From: 2-12-FULL-65-11 sp049679965
GTDB taxonomy: Bacteria; Acidobacteriota; Vicinamibacteria; Vicinamibacterales; CAVVIG01
Length of the DNA: 7,059 nt
Direction: 5' to 3'
Assembly: GCA_049679965.1 (NCBI GenBank)
Contig: JBAUGX010000194.1
Coordinates: 1 to 7,059 of the forward strand
A program made the translations under genes and the position numbers. Positions 1-6,118 of this stretch are shown here, in pieces. The notes under the pieces are model-generated. The model was not told the origin of the DNA, searched no databases, and saw only the letters and a list, made by a program, of their open reading frames with translations. Position 1 is the stretch's first letter, and each line of letters begins with the position of its first letter.

Positions 1-5
1 CGTGG

Positions 6-25
6 GGTCCGGCTTCAGCCGGACC
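6..25. repeat. Perfect 8-bp inverted repeat (hairpin) downstream of the secreted-protein gene
   Basis: The bases GGTCCGGC (6-13) and GCCGGACC (18-25) are exact reverse complements around a TTCA loop, so either strand can form a very stable hairpin. It begins 7 bases past the stop codon of the minus-strand gene ending at 32. It could end transcription or protect the 3' end of that transcript, but no T-run follows on the minus strand, so it is not a classical rho-independent terminator. It could equally be one copy of a dispersed REP-like palindrome. A genome-wide copy count is needed to choose between these. Confidence 0.6.
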
Positions 26-31
26 GGCGCC

Positions 32-268
32 TCAGTTTGGCAGGCGCTTGATCCCCGTCGACAGTTGCGCCTCCACCCATTTCCCGTCCACGCGCACCAC
101 GATCTTCCCCACGGGAACGCCGCCGCGCTGACTGTCGACCTGGAATCCGATATCGCCGCCTGAGAGCACCACGGGCTCCCGCACGGTAAGGATTTGCGCC
201 GACGCCCAGCCACCGATCAGAGCCAGCAGCAACGCGCCGACGACAGCAATCCGAGTGCGAGCAGTCAT
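32..268 (-). CDS. Small secreted protein of unknown function (78 aa)
   Basis: I do not recognise a family. The open frame runs back to 451, but the ATG at 268 is the better start. A GGAGG site lies at 274-278 with a 5-base spacer, and the protein from there begins with a clear signal peptide: a basic N-terminus (residues 1-6), a hydrophobic core of V, A, L, I and G (8-20), and an A-S-A-Q cleavage region (22-25). The mature part is only about 54 residues, with alternating hydrophobic and polar residues that suggest beta strands, and it contains no cysteine. It is presumably periplasmic or extracellular. It starts 47 bases after the lysE-type gene on the same strand and may be co-transcribed with it, but nothing ties the two functions together. 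The part of the open frame upstream of 268 overlaps the lysE-type gene and is judged non-coding. Confidence 0.72.
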   Translation of the reverse strand: MTARTRIAVVGALLLALIGGWASAQILTVREPVVLSGGDIGFQVDSQRGGVPVGKIVVRVDGKWVEAQLSTGIKRLPN

Positions 269-315
269 AACTACCTCCAGATGAGCCGTTGTTCTCTGGT
301 TCACGCCGCGAAGCA

Positions 316-942
316 CTACTTGGTGATGGCGAGCCTCACACCAAGCACGACGAACATCGCCCCCGCCGCACGTCTCAGCATCGAACCTGCGGACGGGTTT
401 GCCCGTAAACGCCGACTCATCGAGGACGCAGACCACGCGAGAATCAGACACCAGAGCGTCCCCGTCCAGATGAACAGACTACCAAGAAACAGGAAGGCCA
501 CGATCGTGGAATCCGCCGACGGCGCGACGAATTGCGGCAGGAACGCCAGGAAGAAGAGCGCGACCTTCGGATTGAGGAGATTCGAGAAGAATCCCGCCCG
601 GTAGATCGCCCAGCTGCCGTCAGGCTTGAATTCAGCCAGCTGCCCGCTCCTCCGCGATCGCTCGAAGATCATTCGCAGGCCCAGGTACGTCAGGTAGGCT
701 GCGCCTGCGATTCTCACGACGAGAAACGCCTGAGCCGATGTAGCCAGGATCGCGGACAGGCCGAACGCGGCGGCGAGCGTATGCACGACACTCCCCGACA
801 CGATGCCGAGCACCGACAGCACGCCTGCTCGGCGCCCCTGCGCCACGCTCCGGCCGACGATGTAGAGGGTGTCCTGACCCGGCGTGAGGTTGAGCAGGAT
901 TCCGCTCGTCACGAACAGCAGCAGATTCTGTGTGCCGAACAC
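316..942 (-). CDS. LysE/RhtB family amino-acid exporter (translocator)
   Basis: This is an inner-membrane exporter of the LysE/RhtB superfamily, whose members expel amino acids such as lysine, homoserine, threonine or leucine. The substrate cannot be told from sequence. The 208 residues match the usual family length. The N-terminal helix carries the family's L-T-P-G-x-D signature (residues 19-24, with Q where P is more usual). It is followed by the glycine-rich segment G-x-x-x-x-L-G-x-x-x-G (40-50), hydrophobic segments near 52-95, the N-P-K motif (124-126) before a long hydrophobic stretch, and C-terminal helices at about 145-170 and 190-206. The start is GTG at 942, chosen because AGGAGGA at 951-957 precedes it with an 8-base spacer. 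It is divergent from brnTA across an 89-base gap holding a near-palindrome, so the two promoters could interfere with each other or share a regulator. Confidence 0.92.
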   Translation of the reverse strand: MFGTQNLLLFVTSGILLNLTPGQDTLYIVGRSVAQGRRAGVLSVLGIVSGSVVHTLAAAFGLSAILATSAQAFLVVRIAGAAYLTYLGLRMIFERSRRSGQLAEFKPDGSWAIYRAGFFSNLLNPKVALFFLAFLPQFVAPSADSTIVAFLFLGSLFIWTGTLWCLILAWSASSMSRRLRANPSAGSMLRRAAGAMFVVLGVRLAITK

Positions 943-1012
943 GTGCAGATTCCTCCTAATCTGTTGCCGGCTGCGCGACGCTGTCGATCACGAGCGAGTC
1001 TTCATTCTGCTG

Positions 1013-1030
1013 GTTATGTATATACTTAAC
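1013..1030. promoter_or_regulatory. Near-palindromic operator overlapping the brnTA -10 box; candidate BrnA binding site
   Basis: The sequence GTTATGTATATACTTAAC is an 18-bp palindrome with a single mismatched pair (the T at 1017 against the T at 1026). Within it, TATACT at 1021-1026 matches the sigma-70 -10 consensus at five of six positions. It ends five bases before the GTG of brnT, which puts the expected transcription start at or next to the start codon. The best -35 candidate, TCTTCA at 999-1004, is weak (three of six). BrnA is a ribbon-helix-helix protein, and BrnT-BrnA systems are known to autoregulate. A dyad on the -10 box is where such a repressor would act. The same site lies upstream of the divergent lysE-type gene and could affect it too. 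The binding role is inferred. Confidence 0.6.
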
Positions 1031-1031
1031 C

Positions 1032-1322
1032 GTGTTCGAGTGGGACGCCAGGAAGGCCGGTGAGAACCTGGCCAAGCATGGCGTGGCATTCGATGAGGCC
1101 GCAACGGTATTCGCAGATCCGGATGCCCTGGATGGTCCGGATGTTCGACACTCTGATGCGGAGGCTCGGTTCCTCCGCCTGGGACGGTCGGTGCTCGGCC
1201 GGGTTCTCATGGTGGCCTACACGCTCAGGAGTTCAGGCAATGGCGAAACGATTCGCATCATCAGCGCGCGGCGCGCGAGCCGCAAAGAAAGAACGGCGTA
1301 CCGGATCGGTGCGAAGCATTGA
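1032..1322 (+). CDS. brnT: BrnT family toxin (type II toxin-antitoxin, RNase)
   Basis: This is the toxin of a BrnT/BrnA module. BrnT proteins have a RelE-like fold, cut RNA and stop translation until held by BrnA. The 96 residues match family length. Visible hallmarks are F-E-W-D (2-5), N-L-x-K-H-G-V (12-18), E-A-A-x-V-F-x-D-P (22-30) and the C-terminal I-R-I-I-S-A-R-R-A block (74-82), followed by E and Y (86, 90), which carries the conserved basic residues. The start is GTG at 1032. The bases before it are AT-rich and contain no Shine-Dalgarno sequence, while a -10 box ends only five bases upstream, so the mRNA may be leaderless. The toxin gene comes first, as usual for this family and opposite to most type II modules. 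brnA begins inside its last 83 bases. All signature residues are present, so the toxin looks intact. Confidence 0.93.
   Translation: MFEWDARKAGENLAKHGVAFDEAATVFADPDALDGPDVRHSDAEARFLRLGRSVLGRVLMVAYTLRSSGNGETIRIISARRASRKERTAYRIGAKH
1227..1231 (+). promoter_or_regulatory. Ribosome binding site of brnA, inside brnT
   Basis: AGGAG lies 8 bases before the ATG at 1240 and within the brnT reading frame. It is the reason for placing the brnA start at 1240 rather than at the GTG at 1309, which has no comparable site. It would let the antitoxin be translated independently of ribosomes finishing brnT, in contrast to brnT, which lacks any such site. Confidence 0.65.
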
Positions 1323-1539
1323 CTTCTCGGACATTCCGGAAGCCTCAGACGAACAGCTTCGCGGGATGCGACGTGTCGGCCGTCCGCCGCTCGGCGATGG
1401 CGCACGCCAACTCATCGCGATCCGGCTGGATCCGGACGTGCTCAAGGGCTTCCGAACGGAAGCCCGACGTCGAAACGTCGGCTACCAAACATTGATTAAT
1501 CGCGTTCTGGCCGACTACGTGAGCAAGAACGTCGCCTGA
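1240..1539 (+). CDS. brnA: BrnA family antitoxin (ribbon-helix-helix)
   Basis: This is the antitoxin of the module. It binds and blocks BrnT, and its C-terminal ribbon-helix-helix fold represses the operon. Residues 46-95 carry the family pattern: a G-R-P-P loop (47-50), a beta strand with I-A-I-R-L-D (59-64), D-V-L-x-x-F helix A (66-71), the turn N-V-G-Y-Q-T-L-I-N (79-87) and a helix B ending A-D-Y-V (91-94). The first 21 residues are very basic (A, R, K, S) and are encoded by the 83 bases shared with brnT in another frame. The segment 23-45 is acidic and probably the flexible toxin-binding part. The ATG at 1240 has AGGAG with an 8-base spacer. A shorter form from the GTG at 1309 (76 aa) would drop only the basic tail. 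The stop lies 9 bases from the stop of the convergent propeller gene. Confidence 0.88.
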   Translation: MAKRFASSARGARAAKKERRTGSVRSIDFSDIPEASDEQLRGMRRVGRPPLGDGARQLIAIRLDPDVLKGFRTEARRRNVGYQTLINRVLADYVSKNVA

Positions 1540-1548
1540 CCACGTCGC

Positions 1549-3288
1549 CTACTGCACAGGCACACGGCGTTTGAGGTCGTCGAACCAGTCGACGACCACC
1601 TCCACCTGCGGAGCTTGCGCGTACATCACGAGGAACTGCTTGCCGTCAGGGGTCATGTCGTACTGCCGGCGCGCGTAGATCGTGCCCTGTTGGATGAAGT
1701 CCGTGATGGGCAGCGGGACGGGTGTACCCGCCGTCACCGTCGCCGGGGTCAGCCGCATTTGAACCGGCACGGCATGCAGCCGGCCACCACTGACGTAGAG
1801 CAACTCGCGGTCGTCGGGCGACCACACTGGCAGAGTGCCGCCGTCCTTTGTGATCGGGAACTTCGCGCCAGTGGTTGGCACCGGCTGCACGTAGATCTCG
1901 AACCGGCTGCTCTCGTTCGACTGGTACGCCACCCATCGGCCATCGTGCGAGAACTTGCTGCTCAGCTGCGCCGTGTCAGCCGTTTCAATCAGGGGCGCCG
2001 CGGTCTTGTCCCGGATCGAGTAACTCCACACGTCGTAGTCCGAAGTCCCCTTCAATGTGATGTACGTCAGGCGATCGCCCGTTGCCGACCAGGACTCCCC
2101 GGAACGAGCGGGTTTGACGAGCAACTCTGCGTCGCCCGTCCCGTCGGCCCGTTGCGAGTAGAGCGCCTGCACACCGCCGTCGCGGTTGGAGATGAAGAAG
2201 AGGCGCTCGCCATCCGCGGACCACAGGGGAAACTGATTGACACCGGTCGTCGGCCCGCTGGCGACGACGGGCCGCAGCATCGAGAGGTTCGCGAGATCGG
2301 CGACCCAGATGCTTCCCTGATCGTCCACCGTCAGCTGCCTGCCGTCCGGCGAGAGTCGCGGCGCGAACACCGTCTCGGGCAGGAATCCAAGCGGCTGGCG
2401 ACGGCCGGTACGATCGACGAGCGCGACTTGCCGCTGACCACGCCGCCCGGCCACGTACGCCAGCGAACCGCTCTCGGAGAAACCGAACTGCGCCGCAGCC
2501 CCGCCAGACCGCACCGCCTGGAGGATCGTGACGGGCCGGCCGCGCGTTTCAAGCCGGGCCGCATCAAACGCCACCGCCATCAAGGCGCCATCGACCGTAT
2601 AGACAAGGTGGCCGGTCGGCACGTACTGCGCTTCACTGAGCGCGTCAATGAGCGTCTTGCGGATGCCGGAGCCCAACGACTGAACGACGATCTCCGTCTT
2701 GTCGAACCCAGGCGCACCGTTGCGCGGCAGCAGCGCCGTGAAGAGCACCGCGTCACTCCCGGGCAGCATCTGCGGGCCAAACAGCATCTCGCTGCCCCTG
2801 GGCGCCACGATCGTCTCCGGCGTCCCGCCGTTCGCGGACACGCGCATGATGCCCTTTGCGCTTTGGCCGAAGACGATCTGATTGTCGGATCCCCACGTCA
2901 TGCCGGCCGGATTGTCGGCCTGGGAGATGATCGCCGGCGTGCCGCCGCCGACCGCAATCCGCCGCAGCGTCGAATCCCCCGCCGACCAGAACGCGAGCGA
3001 GCGGCCGTCTGGCGAAAAGACCGGCGCCATGACGCCAGGTGGAATCGCCGTGCCTGGAATCTCGGTCGGCTGACCACCGGCCACGGCCTGCAAGTACAGC
3101 CGTCCGTTGGCGGCATACACGAATCGCGTCCCGCCCGGAGCCATGGCCATGGCGCGCCAGCCCATCAAGCTGAGCTGGTGGCTTTCGGGGAGTGTGATGA
3201 TACGGAGCGAAGCGGGCACCTGAGCAGCGGGCGCCGCGAGCAAGGTGCAGACGATCAGGGCCAGGATCGCAGGAACACGTCGGCGCAT
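1549..3288 (-). CDS. Secreted TolB-like beta-propeller protein (PD40/WD40-like repeats)
   Basis: A 579-residue exported propeller. The start is the ATG at 3288, preceded by GGAGG (3293-3297) with a short 4-base spacer. The protein from there begins with a signal peptide: R-R-R then a hydrophobic run (residues 7-20) ending A-A-Q (21-23). PD40-type blade motifs (x-S-P-D-G followed by a hydrophobic strand) occur at 91, 312, 356, 446, 489 and 545, and weaker copies fill the gaps, consistent with one six- or seven-bladed propeller or two smaller ones. The end, V-V-D-W-F-D-D-L-K-R (565-574), resembles the tail I recall from acidobacterial Ser/Thr kinases fused to PD40 propellers, but no kinase domain is present. 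A role in binding envelope proteins or glycans is plausible but unproven, and I see no catalytic residues. The open frame continues to 3615, but that part crosses the heptamer repeat and the MFS gene and is not coding. Confidence 0.85.
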   Translation of the reverse strand: MRRRVPAILALIVCTLLAAPAAQVPASLRIITLPESHQLSLMGWRAMAMAPGGTRFVYAANGRLYLQAVAGGQPTEIPGTAIPPGVMAPVFSPDGRSLAFWSAGDSTLRRIAVGGGTPAIISQADNPAGMTWGSDNQIVFGQSAKGIMRVSANGGTPETIVAPRGSEMLFGPQMLPGSDAVLFTALLPRNGAPGFDKTEIVVQSLGSGIRKTLIDALSEAQYVPTGHLVYTVDGALMAVAFDAARLETRGRPVTILQAVRSGGAAAQFGFSESGSLAYVAGRRGQRQVALVDRTGRRQPLGFLPETVFAPRLSPDGRQLTVDDQGSIWVADLANLSMLRPVVASGPTTGVNQFPLWSADGERLFFISNRDGGVQALYSQRADGTGDAELLVKPARSGESWSATGDRLTYITLKGTSDYDVWSYSIRDKTAAPLIETADTAQLSSKFSHDGRWVAYQSNESSRFEIYVQPVPTTGAKFPITKDGGTLPVWSPDDRELLYVSGGRLHAVPVQMRLTPATVTAGTPVPLPITDFIQQGTIYARRQYDMTPDGKQFLVMYAQAPQVEVVVDWFDDLKRRVPVQ

Positions 3289-3312
3289 AGATCCTCCGGG
3301 GGCAATCCTAAC

Positions 3313-3347
3313 ATTGCAGATTGCGGATTTCAGATTGCAGATTTTTC
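3313..3347. repeat. Heptamer tandem repeat (ATTGCAG-type) between two genes
   Basis: Four 7-base units follow one another exactly: ATTGCAG (3313-3319), ATTGCGG (3320-3326), ATTTCAG (3327-3333) and ATTGCAG (3334-3340), then a decayed ATTTTTC (3341-3347). It is much more AT-rich than its surroundings. Heptanucleotide tandem repeats of this kind are known in cyanobacteria (STRR), and I recall similar arrays in planctomycete and acidobacterial genomes, which I cannot check here. It fills most of the space between the MFS gene and the propeller gene. On the minus strand its units encode the last residues and the stop codon of the MFS transporter. Confidence 0.8.
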
Positions 3348-4523
3348 CGGCGGCGGCAGCATGGCGAGCATCCCCACCGAGAGGGCGCCGACCGCCAGGG
3401 TGCCGGTCCACAGAGCCGTCGGACCGAGATGTTGGAGCACGGTCGTGCCGATCGAGGGCGCGGCCATCATGGCGACACTCATCATGGACCAGTAGATCCC
3501 GACGTATTCTCCAGACGAACCAGACGGGGCGAGATCGGTCAGGTATGCGGCCACGGTCGGCAACAGCAGCATCTCGCCAAACGTCCAGACAACGACCGTG
3601 GCTGCAACCGACCATGCCCCTTGGCAGAACACGAGCAACCCGAACCCGGCCGTCACGAGCAGCGCGCCAAGCGGCAGCGTTGTTCGATACGGCCAGTGCG
3701 CCGTGTGAGCGGTGAGCGGAATCTCCAGCGTCAGCACGATGAGCGTGTTGAGCGTGAACAGCAGGCCGTACACCGATGGCGCGAGGCCGAGGTTGCGCAC
3801 CAGGAAGAGCGGCATCGATGAAGTGTGCTGGAAGAACACGACCATCACGGGGAAGAGGGCGATGAGATACAGCCAGAGACGGCGATCGCGAACGGCACGG
3901 CTGGCCGGGCGGTCGGCCTGAGGGACATGCGCCGGCATCGACCGGACCGAGACAGCCAGAAACAGCGCGGCCAGGAGCGACGTGGTGGCATCGACCGCGA
4001 AGACCCAGAAGTACGAGACAGCCGTCAGCAGACCGCCGAGCGCGGGGCCAACGCTCGAACCCAGGTTCACCGCCGTCCGGTAGAGCGAGATCGCGCTTCT
4101 CTTCTGATCGGTCGGCACAGAGTCAGTTAGCAGCGCGACACTACCTGGACGCACCGCCTCGCCAAACGCCGCCCACAGAGCGACCGAGATCAGGACGAGC
4201 GGATACGCCGACATGAACGGCACGGCGAACATGGCCAGACCGGCGAGAACGAGCGACCAGCGCATCAGGCGCACTGGACCGAACCGATCGGTCAGCCGCC
4301 CGGCGTACGGTGCTGTCAGAAACCCGACGAAGCCGTAGCAGGCCACGGCAATGCCAGCACGCGATTCCGAATAGTGCCGCTCTTCGGTGAGATACAGCGC
4401 CAGAAAGGGCAGCGCCATGGTGCCAACCCGGTTGATGAACGTGGTGGCACACGTCACCCACACGGGCCGGGGCAAGCCACTCAGCCGCCGCCACGGATCG
4501 ATGGCCGCGGCAATCGCACGCAT
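3330..4523 (-). CDS. Major facilitator superfamily (MFS) transporter, drug-efflux-like
   Basis: A 397-residue inner-membrane carrier, the usual length for a 12-helix MFS protein. The MFS signature A, G-R-L-T-D-R-F-G-P-V-R, sits at residues 75-85 between helices 2 and 3. A conserved N-R-x-G in helix 1 (31-34) and a T-D...R-S-A-I-S-L-Y-R loop after helix 4 resemble MdtH/YcaD-type exporters. The substrate is unknown. The start is uncertain. The ATG at 4523 gives the normal N-terminal length but has no good Shine-Dalgarno sequence. The frame also opens at a TTG at 4607, whose extra 28 residues are not hydrophobic and look non-coding. The last codons (K-S-A-I-stop) lie wholly in the heptamer repeat, so the native C-terminus has been replaced or extended by the repeat. 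The propeller gene starts 41 bases downstream and may share its transcript. Confidence 0.9.
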   Translation of the reverse strand: MRAIAAAIDPWRRLSGLPRPVWVTCATTFINRVGTMALPFLALYLTEERHYSESRAGIAVACYGFVGFLTAPYAGRLTDRFGPVRLMRWSLVLAGLAMFAVPFMSAYPLVLISVALWAAFGEAVRPGSVALLTDSVPTDQKRSAISLYRTAVNLGSSVGPALGGLLTAVSYFWVFAVDATTSLLAALFLAVSVRSMPAHVPQADRPASRAVRDRRLWLYLIALFPVMVVFFQHTSSMPLFLVRNLGLAPSVYGLLFTLNTLIVLTLEIPLTAHTAHWPYRTTLPLGALLVTAGFGLLVFCQGAWSVAATVVVWTFGEMLLLPTVAAYLTDLAPSGSSGEYVGIYWSMMSVAMMAAPSIGTTVLQHLGPTALWTGTLAVGALSVGMLAMLPPPEKSAI

Positions 4524-4628
4524 GATGCCGAATGGTACCGCGGATCGATCGAATCCCGCTCCACCCCCCAACGGGATCGCCCCTCGGGCCAGAGCCGAGC
4601 AGCGCAACTAGACCCGTCACCCGCGAAT

Positions 4629-5501
4629 CTAGTCGCGGCGAGCCTTTTTCTCGAGGGCGCTCGCCGCTGCTTCCTGGCCCAACGCGCGTTTCACTCTCGC
4701 GTGCTCGATCAATAGGGCGCTAAGAGCCGCCACTCGCTCGTCCTTCGCTCCTGGCACGTTGACGACAGCGACTTCGATCGTGGTGACCGCGCGCGAATAG
4801 AAGGAATCAGCCGCGATGAACTCGCCTAGATTGAAATAGGTGATCCCAATATTGCGATAGTCAACGGCCAGCGCCACGTCACCTGGTCTTCGGACTCTCT
4901 CATCCAGCTTCGCAGCCTCCAAGTGCTCTGCGAGAGCCTCGCGCCAACGATGAGACAGACGAAAGGCGTCGCCAAGCGAGGTTCGCGCCCAGCTCCTGTC
5001 CAGAATGGCCTCTGGCCGCAACTTGTCGGCGGCCTCCACAGCCTTCAAGCAGGCGACCTCCGCGTCGGACGGCTTGGACTCACTGACGAGGCGCTGGCAC
5101 TCCAGCAACAAGGAATGCGCCGCCTGTGAACGCTCCACTTCCGGGGCCGGCGGAGTGTCGGGCACGTGAATGGACATCTCGACCACGAACCGGACCGCCC
5201 GCCCATTTCTCACAATTGGCGAGAAGCGCCACTTGGTGAAGGCGGCAGTCGCAGACTCTGCATGGGCCGGATTCCCTCTGACAATCCGCACCGATTCGAC
5301 AGTTCCAGTTGCGGCCACGACGAGGTCGGCGACGACCCAATTCGCAAAGACCTGGGTTATAGGCTGCGCTTGAACGAGTTTGACACCGTTCTTGTACGCT
5401 TCAATTGGCTCGATGCGAACGGTCGTATCCTGTATGAACGCAACGTTGGGAAGCGCCAGGATCGCCGCCACAACAACTGGCGCCATAAGTGCTGGAGTCA
5501 T
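4629..5501 (-). CDS. TonB C-terminal domain protein with TPR-like helices, exported
   Basis: A 290-residue protein. A hydrophobic N-terminal segment (residues 5-20) is probably a signal peptide. Residues 52-113 form a TonB_C domain: strands around V-A-D-L-V-V, a G-x-V-x-x-V-R-I-V-R-G turn (66-76), a helix, then A-F-T-K-W-R-F-S-P (87-95) and a last strand. From about 125 to 285 the protein is helical with TPR-like features, such as paired aromatic and small residues in Y-R-N-I-G-I-T-Y-F-N-L-G-E (215-227). It lacks a proline-rich spacer, so it is not a standard energy-transducing TonB. Such TonB_C/TPR proteins are common in acidobacteria, and their partners are unknown. The ATG at 5501 is used. 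A TTG at 5507 would add two residues but leaves no room for a ribosome site. It begins 2 bases after the stop of the candidate immunity gene, suggesting coupled translation. Confidence 0.8.
   Translation of the reverse strand: MTPALMAPVVVAAILALPNVAFIQDTTVRIEPIEAYKNGVKLVQAQPITQVFANWVVADLVVAATGTVESVRIVRGNPAHAESATAAFTKWRFSPIVRNGRAVRFVVEMSIHVPDTPPAPEVERSQAAHSLLLECQRLVSESKPSDAEVACLKAVEAADKLRPEAILDRSWARTSLGDAFRLSHRWREALAEHLEAAKLDERVRRPGDVALAVDYRNIGITYFNLGEFIAADSFYSRAVTTIEVAVVNVPGAKDERVAALSALLIEHARVKRALGQEAAASALEKKARRD
4635..4667. repeat. Perfect 9-bp inverted repeat over the 3' end of the TonB_C/TPR gene
   Basis: GCGGCGAGC (4635-4643) and GCTCGCCGC (4659-4667) are exact reverse complements with a 15-base loop that contains CTTTTTC. 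The repeat covers codons near the end of the minus-strand gene, including the basic E-K-K-A-R tail, and ends six bases before its stop codon. It could mark the end of the Rhs-immunity-TonB_C transcript, but no T-run follows on the minus strand. It may simply reflect alanine- and arginine-rich coding. Confidence 0.4.
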
Positions 5502-5503
5502 GG

Positions 5504-6118
5504 TCAACTCTCTGTCTCTCTCTTACCGCTGGCATCTGCAGCAAGAGGCCTTGCCGCGTATTGGCGCAGAGCCTCCGCGCGCCATGGCATCGGCAATGCC
5601 GAAAAACCGTAGGACAGAGGCTCTTCGACCGCCTCACGAAAGCGCACCGCGTGAAATTGAGTGATTCCGGACCGATATCGCTCTAGAGAACTGGAACTCC
5701 GAAGCGCAATAACCGCGATCTCGTTCGCTCGCTCGCAATACATGCACCATGCGCCCGTGTCCGAGGAACAGCCGTATCGATCGACGTCATAAGCCCACCC
5801 ACTTGCTGGCCCGTCTCCGCTCAGCAGTGATTGGTAGGTGCCGGGCGTTGTCTGGCGATCTATGAAGAAAAGGCGCTCTGCCTTCTCACCAGCCGTCGCT
5901 GAATCAAGATTCAGCAAGCAGGCGCAGGCTCCGTTTTCGAGGTCGAGAAGAGTCTTAATGTACTGCACGAACTCGGCAGCAAACATCCAATCCGAGTCAA
6001 AAAACAAGAACTCTTCCCAATCGCCGACGAAGACATTGAGTGGAAACCGACGATCGCGGTTGATTCCGTGACGAACATTCACGGCAGCGCTTGCACACAG
6101 ATCTCTTGCTGGAATCAT
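5504..6118 (-). CDS. Candidate Rhs-cognate immunity protein, main open frame (204 aa)
   Basis: I do not recognise a named family. Its place directly after the Rhs variable tip is where the cognate immunity gene normally lies, and that is the main support for the role. The protein has no signal peptide or membrane segment and looks cytoplasmic. It is acidic and aromatic-rich in the first third (L-N-V-F-V-G-D-W-E-E-F, residues 27-37; F-D-S-D-W, 40-44). A W-C-M-Y-C-E-R segment (124-130) leads into a hydrophobic strand, A-N-E-I-A-V-I-A-L (131-139). It has six cysteines (8, 65, 67, 117, 125, 128). The ATG at 6118 has no good ribosome site and overlaps the stop of a 22-codon ORF as ATGA. One added base would fuse the two into 226 residues starting at 6183. 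G+C is about 49% (5941-6060), below the flanking genes. Confidence 0.68.
   Translation of the reverse strand: MIPARDLCASAAVNVRHGINRDRRFPLNVFVGDWEEFLFFDSDWMFAAEFVQYIKTLLDLENGACACLLNLDSATAGEKAERLFFIDRQTTPGTYQSLLSGDGPASGWAYDVDRYGCSSDTGAWCMYCERANEIAVIALRSSSSLERYRSGITQFHAVRFREAVEEPLSYGFSALPMPWRAEALRQYAARPLAADASGKRETES

Noticed and set aside
269..451. 61-residue N-terminal extension of the small secreted protein
   Set aside because: It overlaps the lysE-type gene, lacks protein-like features, and would bury the signal peptide that starts at 268.
1529..1550. Nine-base direct repeat ACGTCGCCT at 1529-1537 and 1542-1550, considered as a target-site or attachment duplication
   Set aside because: The copies are 13 bases apart with no element between them, and both lie at gene ends, so chance or local slippage explains them.
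1615..3495. 626-aa plus-strand open frame opposite the propeller gene
   Set aside because: It is rich in R, H, D and V with no recognisable domain, typical of antisense reading of a high-GC gene. The minus strand has a clear signal peptide, ribosome site and PD40 motifs.
3289..3615. 5' extension of the propeller frame up to 3615
   Set aside because: It overlaps the MFS gene and translates the heptamer repeat, while the ATG at 3288 has a ribosome site followed directly by a signal peptide.
4524..4607. 28-residue extension of the MFS protein from a TTG at 4607
   Set aside because: There is no ribosome site at the TTG, and the residues are not like any MFS N-terminus. The ATG at 4523 gives the usual spacing to helix 1, although its own ribosome site is poor.
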